A stretch of DNA of 64,000 nt, from the NCBI RefSeq assembly GCF_003865035.1, contig NZ_BHVZ01000001.1, positions 868,001 to 932,000 of the forward strand. The letters are read 5' to 3'. This DNA comes from Anaerotignum faecicola. Lineage in GTDB: Bacteria; Bacillota; Clostridia; Lachnospirales; Anaerotignaceae. Position numbers and translations under genes: made by a program. The notes beneath the pieces are model-generated. The model searched no databases and was not told the DNA's origin. It worked only from the letters and a program-made list of their open reading frames with translations. Below are positions 16,581-25,540 of the stretch, one piece after another (position 1 is the stretch's first letter; each line of letters begins with the position of its first letter).

Positions 16581-18969
16581 CCCGCCCCGCAAGCTCACCC
16601 GCGCCGAGAAAAAGCAGATTGCGGAAATCATCAGACAGGCAAAGGGCGACGGGAAAGCGCACACCGCGCAGCAGACAATCCCTTATATCCAGATGTACCC
16701 GGACGGTATCTGCAAGGTTACGGGACGGAAATACTCAAAGACCGTCGCCTTTGAAGATATTAACTATCAGCTTGCACAGGCAGACGACAAGACCGCCATT
16801 TTTGAGAACTGGTGCGACTTCCTCAACTACTTTGACGCTTCCGTTTCGGTGCAGCTCTCTTTCATCAATCAGGGGACGCAGCGCGGCGAAGCGGAAAAGG
16901 CGGTCAATATCCCGGCACAGGAGGACGCTTTCAATTCTATCCGCACAGAATACCGGGATATGCTGAAAAACCAGCTTGCAAAGGGCAACAACGGGCTTGT
17001 CAAAGCAAAATATATCACCTTTGCCATTGAAGCCGACAGTCTGGGCGCGGCGAAATCCCGCCTTGCCCGTATCGAAACGGACGTACTCAACAACTTTAAG
17101 CTCTTGGGCGTGTCTGCCCGCCCCATGACAGGCTATGAACGCCTTAAAATGCTGCATGGCATTTTCCACCCGGAGGGCGGGCAGTTTGCCTTTGATTTTT
17201 CATGGCTTGCCCCGTCCGGGCTTTCCACAAAGGACTTTATCGCCCCGTCCTCTTTCCGTTTTGGCGAGGGGCGGTATTTCCGCATGGGGCGCAAAATCGG
17301 CGCGGTTTCATTCCTTGAAATCCTTGCGCCGGAATTAAACGACCGTATCTTATCTGACATTCTGGACTTGGAAACGGGCGTTATCGTCAATCTGCATATC
17401 CACAGTATCGACCAGACCGAAGCCATAAAGACAATCAAGCGGAAAATCACCGACCTTGACAAAATGAAAATCGAAGAACAGAAAAAAGCGGTACGCAGCG
17501 GCTACGACATGGATATAATCCCGTCCGACCTTGCCACTTTCGGCAGCGAAGCGAAGAACCTCTTACAGGACTTGCAGAGCCGGAATGAAAGAATGTTCCT
17601 CTTGACGTTCCTTGTGGTGAACATGGCAGACACAAAAAGGAAACTGGAAAATGACGTATTCGCGGCGGCGGGCATTGCACAGAAGAACAACTGCGCCTTA
17701 ACCCGCCTTGACTACCAACAGGAAGCGGGGCTTATGTCCTCTGTACCGCTTGGGGAGAACCTTATCCCCATTCAAAGAGGGCTTACCACGTCAAGCACCG
17801 CTATCTTTATCCCCTTTATCACGCAGGAGCTTTTTCAGACGGGCGCGGCTTTGTACTATGGCTTAAACGCCCTTAGTAACAACATGATACTCTGCGACCG
17901 CAAGCAGCTAAAGAACCCCAACGGCTTAATCTTGGGTACGCCGGGAAGCGGGAAATCCTTTGCCGCCAAACGGGAAATGACAAACGCTTTCCTCATTACC
18001 GACGACGACATAATTATCTGCGACCCGGAAGCAGAGTATTTTTCCCTTGTGCAGCGGCTTGACGGGCAAGTGATACGGTTATCGCCTACGGGCAAGGGCA
18101 TTGACGGGAAGCCCCAGTATGTGAACCCTATGGATATTAACCTCAATTACAGCGAGGACGACAGCCCCCTTGCGCTGAAATCCGACTTTATCCTCTCCCT
18201 CTGCGAGCTTGTCATAGGCGGCAAGGAGGGCTTGCAGCCCGTCGATAAGACCGTCATTGACCGCGCTGTTAGGAACGTGTACCGCCCTTTCCTTGCAGAC
18301 CCCGACCCGGAGAAAATGCCTATCTTGGGCGACCTCTACAACGAGCTTTTGAAGCAGCCGGAGCCGGAAGCGGCGCGTATCGCGGCGGCGTTGGAGCTTT
18401 ATGTTTCCGGGAGCCTTAACGTCTTTAACCACAGGACGAATGTAGAGCTTTCAAACCGCCTTGTCTGCTTTGACATCAAGCAGCTTGGGAAGCAGCTCAA
18501 AAAATTAGGTATGCTCATTGTGCAGGACCAGGTATGGAACCGCGTCACCGTCAACCGGGCAGAAAGGAAATCCACCCGGTATTTTATGGACGAATTTCAT
18601 CTTCTCTTGAAAGAGGAACAGACCGCCGCCTATTCCGTTGAAATCTGGAAGCGTTTCAGAAAATGGGGCGGCATACCCACAGCAATCACGCAGAACGTCA
18701 AAGATTTGCTTGCTTCCCGCGAAGTGGAGAATATCTTTGAAAACTCTGATTTTGTCCTCATGCTCAATCAGGCGGCGGGCGACCGGGCTATCCTTGCAAA
18801 GCAGCTCAACATCTCCCCGCAGCAGATGAAGTATGTCACCCACACCGAAGCGGGCGAGGGGCTTATCTTCTACGGGAACGTGGTGCTGCCCTTTGTAGAC
18901 CGCTTCCCGAAAGACACCGAGCTTTACCGGGTAATGACGACGAAGCCGGAGGAAGTGGGCGAAGCATGA
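16531..18969 (+). CDS. VirB4-like conjugation ATPase
   Basis: An 812-residue ATPase that energises the mating channel. Walker A is GTPGSGKSFAAKRE (about residue 475) and Walker B is ICDPEAEY (about 500). A TrwB/VirB4-type block RYFMDEFHLLL and the C-terminal AITQNVKDLL follow. I start it at TTG 16531, nine bases after AAAAGGAGG; the in-frame TTG at 16510 precedes that box. It overlaps prgI by 50 bases and the methyltransferase by 4, so this is a tightly packed operon. Confidence 0.93.
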   Translation: MQKETRRNSAAGSAKPNPPRKLTRAEKKQIAEIIRQAKGDGKAHTAQQTIPYIQMYPDGICKVTGRKYSKTVAFEDINYQLAQADDKTAIFENWCDFLNYFDASVSVQLSFINQGTQRGEAEKAVNIPAQEDAFNSIRTEYRDMLKNQLAKGNNGLVKAKYITFAIEADSLGAAKSRLARIETDVLNNFKLLGVSARPMTGYERLKMLHGIFHPEGGQFAFDFSWLAPSGLSTKDFIAPSSFRFGEGRYFRMGRKIGAVSFLEILAPELNDRILSDILDLETGVIVNLHIHSIDQTEAIKTIKRKITDLDKMKIEEQKKAVRSGYDMDIIPSDLATFGSEAKNLLQDLQSRNERMFLLTFLVVNMADTKRKLENDVFAAAGIAQKNNCALTRLDYQQEAGLMSSVPLGENLIPIQRGLTTSSTAIFIPFITQELFQTGAALYYGLNALSNNMILCDRKQLKNPNGLILGTPGSGKSFAAKREMTNAFLITDDDIIICDPEAEYFSLVQRLDGQVIRLSPTGKGIDGKPQYVNPMDINLNYSEDDSPLALKSDFILSLCELVIGGKEGLQPVDKTVIDRAVRNVYRPFLADPDPEKMPILGDLYNELLKQPEPEAARIAAALELYVSGSLNVFNHRTNVELSNRLVCFDIKQLGKQLKKLGMLIVQDQVWNRVTVNRAERKSTRYFMDEFHLLLKEEQTAAYSVEIWKRFRKWGGIPTAITQNVKDLLASREVENIFENSDFVLMLNQAAGDRAILAKQLNISPQQMKYVTHTEAGEGLIFYGNVVLPFVDRFPKDTELYRVMTTKPEEVGEA

Positions 18970-19925
18970 ACGGGCTGAAAACTGACACAATCATCAACCG
19001 GGACGCGCTCTATGCCTTGCGGGAGCTTCCAGAGGAAAGCGTACACTGTTGCGTCACAAGCCCGCCCTACTATGCGCTTAGGGATTACGGGCTTGATATG
19101 CAGATTGGGCGGGAGGACACGCCGGAGCAGTACATTGACAGGCTGACCGAGGTTTTCCGCGAGCTGCGCCGGGTACTGCGTTCTGACGGTACGCTCTGGC
19201 TGAATATCGCGGACACCTACTGCGGCACAGGAAATAAAGGCTACCATGCAGACCCGAAGAACCCGAAAGGCAGAAACGGACAGCAGATTGCAAGAAACAA
19301 CCGCGTTTCCGGCTGCAAACAAAAGGACTTAATCGGTATCCCTTGGCTTTTAGCCTTTGCCCTACGCGCTGACGGGTGGTATTTACGGAGCGACATTATC
19401 TGGCAGAAAGAAAACCCCATGCCGGAGAGCGTGAAAGACCGCCCTACCCGCTGCTATGAACATATCTTTCTGCTTACGAAGTCAAAGAAGTATTTTTATG
19501 ACGCAGCCGCCATAGCCGAGCCGTTAGCCCCCACAACGGCGGCGCGGTACCGCACCGGGCGCAGCGCGGGACAGAAATATGCGGACGAAGTACCCGGACA
19601 GGGGAACGTACAGGGGCTTAACCGGGCGCGAAGCGGCAGCTACTACGACGAAGCCCTCATGCCGACCATGCGGAACAGGCGGGACGTGTGGCTTATCAAT
19701 ACCGTTCCCTACAAGGGCGGGCATTTCGCCGCGTTCCCGCCAAAACTTGCCGAAACCTGTATCAAGGCGGGCTGTCCGAAAGGCGGCGTTGTGCTTGACC
19801 CCTTTTTCGGCAGCGGCACGACGGGGGCAGCCGCAAAGCAGCTTGACAGGCATTATATAGGCATTGAGATAAACGCCGAGTATTGCGCCCTTGCAAGGGC
19901 GCGGATTGGAGGGACAGACACATAA
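18966..19925 (+). CDS. DNA methyltransferase (N4-C or N6-A, beta-type order)
   Basis: A 319-residue site-specific DNA methyltransferase. The catalytic motif TSPPYYALRDYG lies near residues 36-47 and the AdoMet motif DPFFGSGTTGAAA near residues 278-290. The catalytic motif precedes the AdoMet motif, as in beta-class enzymes, and SPPY suggests N4-cytosine or N6-adenine modification. No restriction endonuclease is nearby. Its place inside the secretion operon (coupled to virB4 and the CHAP gene) suggests self-protection against recipient restriction. Target sequence unknown. Confidence 0.9.
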   Translation: MNGLKTDTIINRDALYALRELPEESVHCCVTSPPYYALRDYGLDMQIGREDTPEQYIDRLTEVFRELRRVLRSDGTLWLNIADTYCGTGNKGYHADPKNPKGRNGQQIARNNRVSGCKQKDLIGIPWLLAFALRADGWYLRSDIIWQKENPMPESVKDRPTRCYEHIFLLTKSKKYFYDAAAIAEPLAPTTAARYRTGRSAGQKYADEVPGQGNVQGLNRARSGSYYDEALMPTMRNRRDVWLINTVPYKGGHFAAFPPKLAETCIKAGCPKGGVVLDPFFGSGTTGAAAKQLDRHYIGIEINAEYCALARARIGGTDT

Positions 19926-22030
19926 AACAATATAAGGCGCGTGAAAAAGTCACGCAGAAAATGACCCGCGAGGGGGCTGTCGAGGTAAACGCCGCTACCG
20001 GGAAAAAGAAACGTATCAGCAAGCGGATAAGGGACGCGGACTTTGCAAAGACCGAAGCCCCACCGCAGCCGGAACAGGCAGCGCAGCCCCTACCGGGCGG
20101 CGCAACTTCCCCGCCCTTAACCGACACGCCGCCGCTTCCCCATGCGCCGGGGGCAGAACGGGAACAGGACACCGCAGCAGCCGAGCGCGTCTTGGAACGT
20201 ATCGACGGGGCGCGTACCAGAAAGGCGAGCAAAAAGGCGGCGAGGAAAGCACAGGCAGAAGCCACAGCAAAAGAAAAATCTTCCCGCTTGCAGTTTACCG
20301 ACGAGGAACGGGCAACGCCGGAGCTTGAAAGGTATATCCGAAAATCGGACAAAGCAGCCGACCGTCTGGACGCGGCAAAGGCGGCTATCCCCAAAGAAAA
20401 GAAACTTGTACGGGAGCGCACCTTTGATGAAGCCACCGGGAAAGGCAAGACCCGCCTACATTTTGAGGAACAGGAAAAGCCCATAGGAAAGAATAAGCCC
20501 CACAATAACCCGCTATCCCGCCCCGCACAGGAAGCGGGTATTTTCGTCCACAACAAGATACATTCCGTTGAAAAGGACAATTCCGGCGTTGAGGGGGCGC
20601 ACAAATCCGAAGAACTGGCAGAGCGCGGCGCAAAGTACGGGGCGCGGAAAGTCAAGGAGGGCTACCACAGCCACAAGCTCAAACCCTACCGGGCGGCGGC
20701 AAAGGCAGAGAAAGCGGCGTTCAAGGCGAATGTGGATTTTCAGTACCATAAAGCCCTGCATGACAATCCGCAGATTGCGGGCAATCCCCTTTCCCGCTTC
20801 ATGCAGAAGCAGCAAATCAAGCGGCAGTATGCAAAGTCGGCAAGGAAAGGCGGCGCAAAAACGGCGCAGAAAGCCGCAGAGAACACCCGCAAGGCGGCAA
20901 AAAAGACCGCCGAGGAAACAAAAAAGGCAATCGCTTTTGTAGGGCGGCACCCGGCGGGCGTATGTATCGCCGTTGCCGCGCTACTCTTATTCATCATGGT
21001 ATCGGCGGGGCTTTCCTCTTGCGGTTCCATGTTCTCCGGCTTGATGAACGGCATACTTGGGACTTCCTACACGTCGGAGGACAGCGACCTTGTGGCGACG
21101 GAGAACAATTACGCCGCAAAGGAAAACGAGCTTCAGCAGCAGATTGACAATATCGAAAGCACCCACCCCGGCTATGACGAATACCGCTATGACCTTGACA
21201 GTATCGGGCATAACCCCCATGAGTTAGCGTCCTACCTCACCGCCCTTTTACAGACCTACACCCCGCAGAGCGCACAGGCAGAGCTAAATCGCGTCTTTGC
21301 CATGCAGTACACTTTGACGCTGACAGAAGAAACGGAAATCCGCTACCGCACAGAAACAAGCACAGACCCGGAAACAGGGGAAACGACCACCGAGGAAGTA
21401 CCCTACGAGTACCATATCCTCAACGTGAAGCTGACGAACAAGCCCATTTCCGAGATTGCGGAGGAACTTCTAACGCCACAGCAGCTTGAAATGTACCGCG
21501 TCTATCTGGAAACAAGCGGAAACAAACCGCTGATTTTCGGCGGCGGCTCCCCCGATATGGGCGCGTCCGAGGATTTAAGCGGCGTACAGCTTGTAAACGG
21601 CACACGCCCCGGCAACACCGCCGTTGTAGACCTTGCGAAGCGGCAAGTCGGCAACGTGGGCGGGCGACCCTTTTGGAGCTGGTACGGATTTAACAGCCGC
21701 GTGGAATGGTGCGCCTGTTTCGTTTCATGGTGCTACAATCAAGCCGGAAAGAGCGAGCCGCGCTTTGCCGGGTGCCAGTCACAGGGCGTACCCTGGTTCC
21801 AGTCACGCGGGCAATGGGGCGCGAGGGGCTATGAGAATATCGCCCCCGGCGACGCTATCTTTTTCGACTGGGACGGGGACGGGAGCGCAGACCATGTGGG
21901 GCTTGTTATCGGAACGGACGGGGAGCGCGTCTATACCGTCGAGGGCAATTCCGGCGACGCCTGCAAGATAAAGAGCTACCCCGTCAATTACTCCTGTATC
22001 AAAGGCTATGGGCTGATGAACTGGAATTAA
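19922..22030 (+). CDS. CHAP-domain conjugation protein (CD1108-like, VirB1/VirB8 region)
   Basis: About 702 residues. The order is a long basic and acidic cytoplasmic region (1-355), one membrane helix (about 358-377, AVAALLLFIMVSAG), an extracellular linker and a CHAP peptidase domain (about 585-700). The CHAP cysteine is in EWCACFVSWC and the histidine in DHVGLVIG. It should open the cell wall for the mating channel. The ATA at 19922 lies 8 bases after GGAGGG and overlaps the methyltransferase stop as ATAA, parallel to the ATGA overlaps elsewhere, so AUA is the likely start. TTG 19883 is an alternative without an RBS. Confidence 0.88.
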   Translation: MKQYKAREKVTQKMTREGAVEVNAATGKKKRISKRIRDADFAKTEAPPQPEQAAQPLPGGATSPPLTDTPPLPHAPGAEREQDTAAAERVLERIDGARTRKASKKAARKAQAEATAKEKSSRLQFTDEERATPELERYIRKSDKAADRLDAAKAAIPKEKKLVRERTFDEATGKGKTRLHFEEQEKPIGKNKPHNNPLSRPAQEAGIFVHNKIHSVEKDNSGVEGAHKSEELAERGAKYGARKVKEGYHSHKLKPYRAAAKAEKAAFKANVDFQYHKALHDNPQIAGNPLSRFMQKQQIKRQYAKSARKGGAKTAQKAAENTRKAAKKTAEETKKAIAFVGRHPAGVCIAVAALLLFIMVSAGLSSCGSMFSGLMNGILGTSYTSEDSDLVATENNYAAKENELQQQIDNIESTHPGYDEYRYDLDSIGHNPHELASYLTALLQTYTPQSAQAELNRVFAMQYTLTLTEETEIRYRTETSTDPETGETTTEEVPYEYHILNVKLTNKPISEIAEELLTPQQLEMYRVYLETSGNKPLIFGGGSPDMGASEDLSGVQLVNGTRPGNTAVVDLAKRQVGNVGGRPFWSWYGFNSRVEWCACFVSWCYNQAGKSEPRFAGCQSQGVPWFQSRGQWGARGYENIAPGDAIFFDWDGDGSADHVGLVIGTDGERVYTVEGNSGDACKIKSYPVNYSCIKGYGLMNWN

Positions 22031-22064
22031 CATATTTTTGAGCAAAGAAAGGAGAAATTTATTG

Positions 22065-22343
22065 ATGGCTATGAACAAAATTGAACGTATCGACAAAGAG
22101 ATTGCAAAGACCCGCGAGAAAATCACCGAGTACCAGAACAGATTAAGGGGGCTTGAAGCGCAGAAAACCGAAGCGGAAAACCTGCAAATCGTACAGCTTG
22201 TGCGCTCCATGCGCCTTTCCCCGCATGAGCTTTCCGCTATGCTTTCCGGCGGCGGTATTCCGGGCATGGAAGCCGCGCCGGGCTACCCCGCAGAACCCGC
22301 AGACCACGACACCGAAGAAATGGAGGACACCGAGAATGAATAA
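22065..22343 (+). CDS. DUF4315 family protein
   Basis: 92 residues from ATG 22065 (AAAGGAG box). The N-terminal half is a coiled coil ([17 protein letters not shown]), followed by a conserved [16 protein letters not shown] and an acidic tail. It overlaps the next gene by 8 bases. It is constantly found between the CHAP gene and the DUF4366 gene in this ICE type. Molecular role unknown. Confidence 0.82.
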   Translation: MAMNKIERIDKEIAKTREKITEYQNRLRGLEAQKTEAENLQIVQLVRSMRLSPHELSAMLSGGGIPGMEAAPGYPAEPADHDTEEMEDTENE

Positions 22344-23037
22344 GAAAATCCTTAGAACCTTGACCGCACTCTGCGCCGCCCTCATGCTGACGGGCGGCTT
22401 TTCCGTCACCGCCTTTGCACAGACCCCGGAGGGACAGGACGCGACCGACGACAGCGGCGTTGTCTATGAGGAACCCGAAAAGGAAGAACCCCTTACCCCG
22501 GACGGGAACGCGACCCTTGTAGACGATTTCGGCGGCAACAAGCAGCTTATCACAGTGACGACCAAAAACGGCAATTACTTTTATATCCTTATCGACCGGG
22601 ACGACGAGGGCGAGGACACCGTACATTTCCTTAATCAAGTGGACGAAGCCGACCTTATGGCACTCATGGAGGACGGAAGCACCGAAGCAGCCCCGCCCGC
22701 CGTTTGCAGTTGCACCGATAAATGCGAAGCCGGAAAGGTAAATGTGAGCTGCCCTGTCTGCAAGGACAACATGACCGCTTGCAGCGGCAAGGAAGCGGAG
22801 CCGGAAACCGAGAAACCAACAGAGCAGCCCAAAGAGAAAGGCAATACAGGCGGGCTTGTGCTTTTCCTTGTCGTGGCACTTCTTGGCGGCGGGGGCGCGT
22901 TCTATTATTTTAAGTTTATGAAGCCAAAGCAGAACGTCAAGGGCGACACCGACCTTGAAGATTTCGATTTTGACGATTACGACGAGGACGAGGGGGACGG
23001 GCTTTCTGATGAAGAACAGGAGGACGAGGAAGCATGA
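22336..23037 (+). CDS. DUF4366 family membrane-anchored protein
   Basis: A 233-residue exported protein. The signal peptide is at residues 1-30 ([18 protein letters not shown]). An extracytoplasmic domain follows ([19 protein letters not shown] and [19 protein letters not shown]). Then come a cysteine cluster ([19 protein letters not shown]), one C-terminal membrane helix (about 175-195) and an Asp/Glu-rich cytoplasmic tail. It is part of the transfer operon; role unknown, probably a surface component of the channel. Confidence 0.85.
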   Translation: MNKKILRTLTALCAALMLTGGFSVTAFAQTPEGQDATDDSGVVYEEPEKEEPLTPDGNATLVDDFGGNKQLITVTTKNGNYFYILIDRDDEGEDTVHFLNQVDEADLMALMEDGSTEAAPPAVCSCTDKCEAGKVNVSCPVCKDNMTACSGKEAEPETEKPTEQPKEKGNTGGLVLFLVVALLGGGGAFYYFKFMKPKQNVKGDTDLEDFDFDDYDEDEGDGLSDEEQEDEEA

Positions 23038-23222
23038 CGCTTTTTACCGAAAACCCTTTAGAAAAAATGATGGTACAAAGACCCACCGGGCGGCGTGACA
23101 GTGCGCCGCCCGTTCCAAAATCCCCGGCGTGTATGCGTTGCCCTTATAAGGCGCAATCCCCCTGTATCGGCTATTGTCTGAAACAGGCACAGGAGAAGAA
23201 GCACACCGCGCCGGAACGCTGA
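23034..23222 (+). CDS. Small cysteine-containing transfer protein
   Basis: A 62-residue frame coupled to the previous gene by ATGA. It has [16 protein letters not shown], a possible four-cysteine metal site, and a charged tail. Topoisomerase follows 15 bp later. Family not recognised. The conserved-looking cysteine spacing and coupling support it as real. Confidence 0.65.
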   Translation: MTLFTENPLEKMMVQRPTGRRDSAPPVPKSPACMRCPYKAQSPCIGYCLKQAQEKKHTAPER

Positions 23223-23237
23223 AAGGAGGATTTTTTC

Positions 23238-25328
23238 ATGGCATTTAGACTTGTGATTGCAGAAAAGCCGAGCGTGGCGCAGACTATCGCCGCCGCGCTT
23301 GGCATTAAGGGGAAACAGGACGGGTATATCGAGGGCGGCGGCTACCTCATTTCATGGTGCGTCGGGCATTTGGTACAGCTTGCGGAAGCTGCCGCCTACG
23401 GGGAGCAATATAAAAAATGGAGTTTTGACAGCTTACCCATTCTGCCGGAGGAATGGCAGTACGCCGTTGACCCGGACAAGGGGAAGCAATTCAAAACCAT
23501 TAAAGAGCTTATGCACCGCGCCGACGTTTCCGAAGTGGTAAATGCGTGTGACGCGGGGCGCGAGGGTGAATTGATTTTCCGCTTTGTCTACGAAGTGGCG
23601 GGCTGCAAGAAGCCCATGCGCCGCTTGTGGATTTCTTCAATGGAGGACGGGGCGATTAAGGCGGGCTTTGCTTCCCTCAAAGACGGGCGGGACTATGGCG
23701 CGCTCTTTGCGTCCGCCCTCTGCCGCGCAAAGGCTGACTGGCTTATCGGCATTAACGCCACCCGGCTTTTCTCCTGCCTGTATGGAAAGACCTTGAACGT
23801 GGGGCGCGTCCAGACCCCGACCTTAAAAATGCTCACCGACCGGGACGCGGCTATCTCCCATTTCCAGAAAGAAAAATATTATCATGTTCGCCTTGATTTA
23901 TCCGGCGCGGACGCGGCAAGCGAAAGGATTTCGGACAAGGCAGAAGCCGACGCGCTGAAAGGGGCTTGCGAAGCGGGAAAGGCGGTATGCGTTTCCCTTA
24001 CCAGAGAGAAGAAAACCGCAGCCCCGCCAAAGCTCTTTGACCTTACCTCTTTGCAGCGGGAAACGAACCGCATTTTCGGTTACACCGCAAAGCAGACCCT
24101 TGACCTTGCACAATCCCTTTATGAAAAGCGGCTCCTTACTTATCCGAGGACGGACAGCAGCTTTCTTACTGACGACATGGGCGGCACCGCAGCGGACATT
24201 ATCGCGCTGCTCTGCGAAAAGCTCCCCTTTATGGCGGGCGCGGACTTCACGCCGGAGATTGCAAAGGTATTAGACAGCAAGAAAGTATCAGACCACCACG
24301 CAATCATTCCCACTATGGAGCTTGCAAAGGCTGACCCGGACGCGCTGCCGGAAAGCGAGAAGAATATCCTTACCCTTGCGGGGGCGCGTCTGCTTTTTGC
24401 CACCGCCGAGCCGCATATTTATGAAGCGGTTACGGCGGTTTTCTCATGCGCCGGGACAGACTTCACCGCAAGGGGAAAGACCGTACTTGCGGAGGGTTGG
24501 AAAGAGCTTGAACGCAGATACCGGGCGACGCTGAAAGATAAGCCCGAAGCAGAGGACGGGGAAAATGAGGGCGTGACGCTGCCGGAGCTTTCCGAGGGAC
24601 AGAACTTTCCTAACCCCGCCGCAAAAGTAACGGAGCATACCACAACGCCGCCGAAGCCCCACAGCGAAGCGTCGCTTCTCTCTGCTATGGAGCGAGCCGG
24701 GAACGGGGACACCGACCCGGACGCGGAACGCCGGGGGCTTGGCACTCCCGCCACCCGCGCCGCCGTCATTGAAAAACTGGTAAAGGGCGGCTTTGCAGAG
24801 CGCAAGGGGAAGCAGCTTATCCCCACGCAGAACGGAGCCGCCCTTATATCAGTCTTGCCGGATATGCTCACTTCCCCGCAGCTTACCGCAGAATGGGAAA
24901 ACAATCTGACGCAGATAGCAAAGGGAGCCGCAGACCCCGGCGAATTTCTGTCCGGCATTGAAGCTATGGCGCGGGAGCTTGTGCAGACACACGCCGCAGC
25001 ACTGGACGGGAAAAAGGATTTGTTCCGGGAGGAAAAGCCCTCTGTCGGCAAATGCCCCCGTTGCGGTTCCCCCGTCCATGAGGGGAAGAAAAACTATTAT
25101 TGCAGCAACAAAGAATGTGCCTTTGTCATGTGGAAGAATGACCGCTTTTTCGAGGAACGCAAGACCGCTTTTTCCGCGAAGATTGCCGCCGCGCTCCTTA
25201 AATCCGGCAAAGTGAATGTGAAGAAGCTCTATTCCCCGAAAACAGGCAAGACCTATGACGGAACTATCGTTCTGGCTGACACTGGCGGGAAATACGTCAA
25301 CTACCGTATCGAAGTACAGAAGAACTAA
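23238..25328 (+). CDS. topB: DNA topoisomerase III (type IA)
   Basis: An intact 696-residue type IA topoisomerase that passes single strands and resolves linked transfer or replication intermediates. The toprim domain shows VIAEKPSVAQTIA and CDAGREGELIFR. The active-site region is LLTYPRTDSSFL, with the catalytic Tyr near residue 303. A C-terminal zinc ribbon (CPRCGSPVHEG...YYCSNKEC) follows. ATG 23238 follows AAAGGAGG. Homologues are standard in large Firmicutes conjugative elements; a second, broken copy lies at 59,437. Confidence 0.96.
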   Translation: MAFRLVIAEKPSVAQTIAAALGIKGKQDGYIEGGGYLISWCVGHLVQLAEAAAYGEQYKKWSFDSLPILPEEWQYAVDPDKGKQFKTIKELMHRADVSEVVNACDAGREGELIFRFVYEVAGCKKPMRRLWISSMEDGAIKAGFASLKDGRDYGALFASALCRAKADWLIGINATRLFSCLYGKTLNVGRVQTPTLKMLTDRDAAISHFQKEKYYHVRLDLSGADAASERISDKAEADALKGACEAGKAVCVSLTREKKTAAPPKLFDLTSLQRETNRIFGYTAKQTLDLAQSLYEKRLLTYPRTDSSFLTDDMGGTAADIIALLCEKLPFMAGADFTPEIAKVLDSKKVSDHHAIIPTMELAKADPDALPESEKNILTLAGARLLFATAEPHIYEAVTAVFSCAGTDFTARGKTVLAEGWKELERRYRATLKDKPEAEDGENEGVTLPELSEGQNFPNPAAKVTEHTTTPPKPHSEASLLSAMERAGNGDTDPDAERRGLGTPATRAAVIEKLVKGGFAERKGKQLIPTQNGAALISVLPDMLTSPQLTAEWENNLTQIAKGAADPGEFLSGIEAMARELVQTHAAALDGKKDLFREEKPSVGKCPRCGSPVHEGKKNYYCSNKECAFVMWKNDRFFEERKTAFSAKIAAALLKSGKVNVKKLYSPKTGKTYDGTIVLADTGGKYVNYRIEVQKN

Positions 25329-25337
25329 AAACTTGAA

Positions 25338-25437
25338 TAGCAAGCATAGGAAGCGGGTACCCACTTCCGTAAATCCCTGTCCTGCCGCTGACGCGCCGGA
25401 CGGGGATTTTGCTTGTTGGGAAGTTTCCCAAACCCTC
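25338..25437 (+). repeat. oriT-like repeat, copy 1 (inverted relative to 32,788)
   Basis: A region of about 100 bp after topB. It starts TAGCAAGCATAGGAAGCGGG, has a diverged middle, and ends GCTTGTTGGGAAG-tt-TCCCAAACC, which contains a TTGGGA/TCCCAA hairpin. The same sequence in reverse complement stands upstream of mobC at 32,788-32,886. No gene fits between 25,329 and 25,540. Confidence 0.8.
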
Positions 25438-25540
25438 TAAAAAAATGAAAAAATTGTTGGCATAACGCACAGCCCACCGTAGTACGGGGCGAACCCCAAA
25501 AGCGCGGCGGTGCGCCGCCATTTCAGAAAGGAGCGAATGA

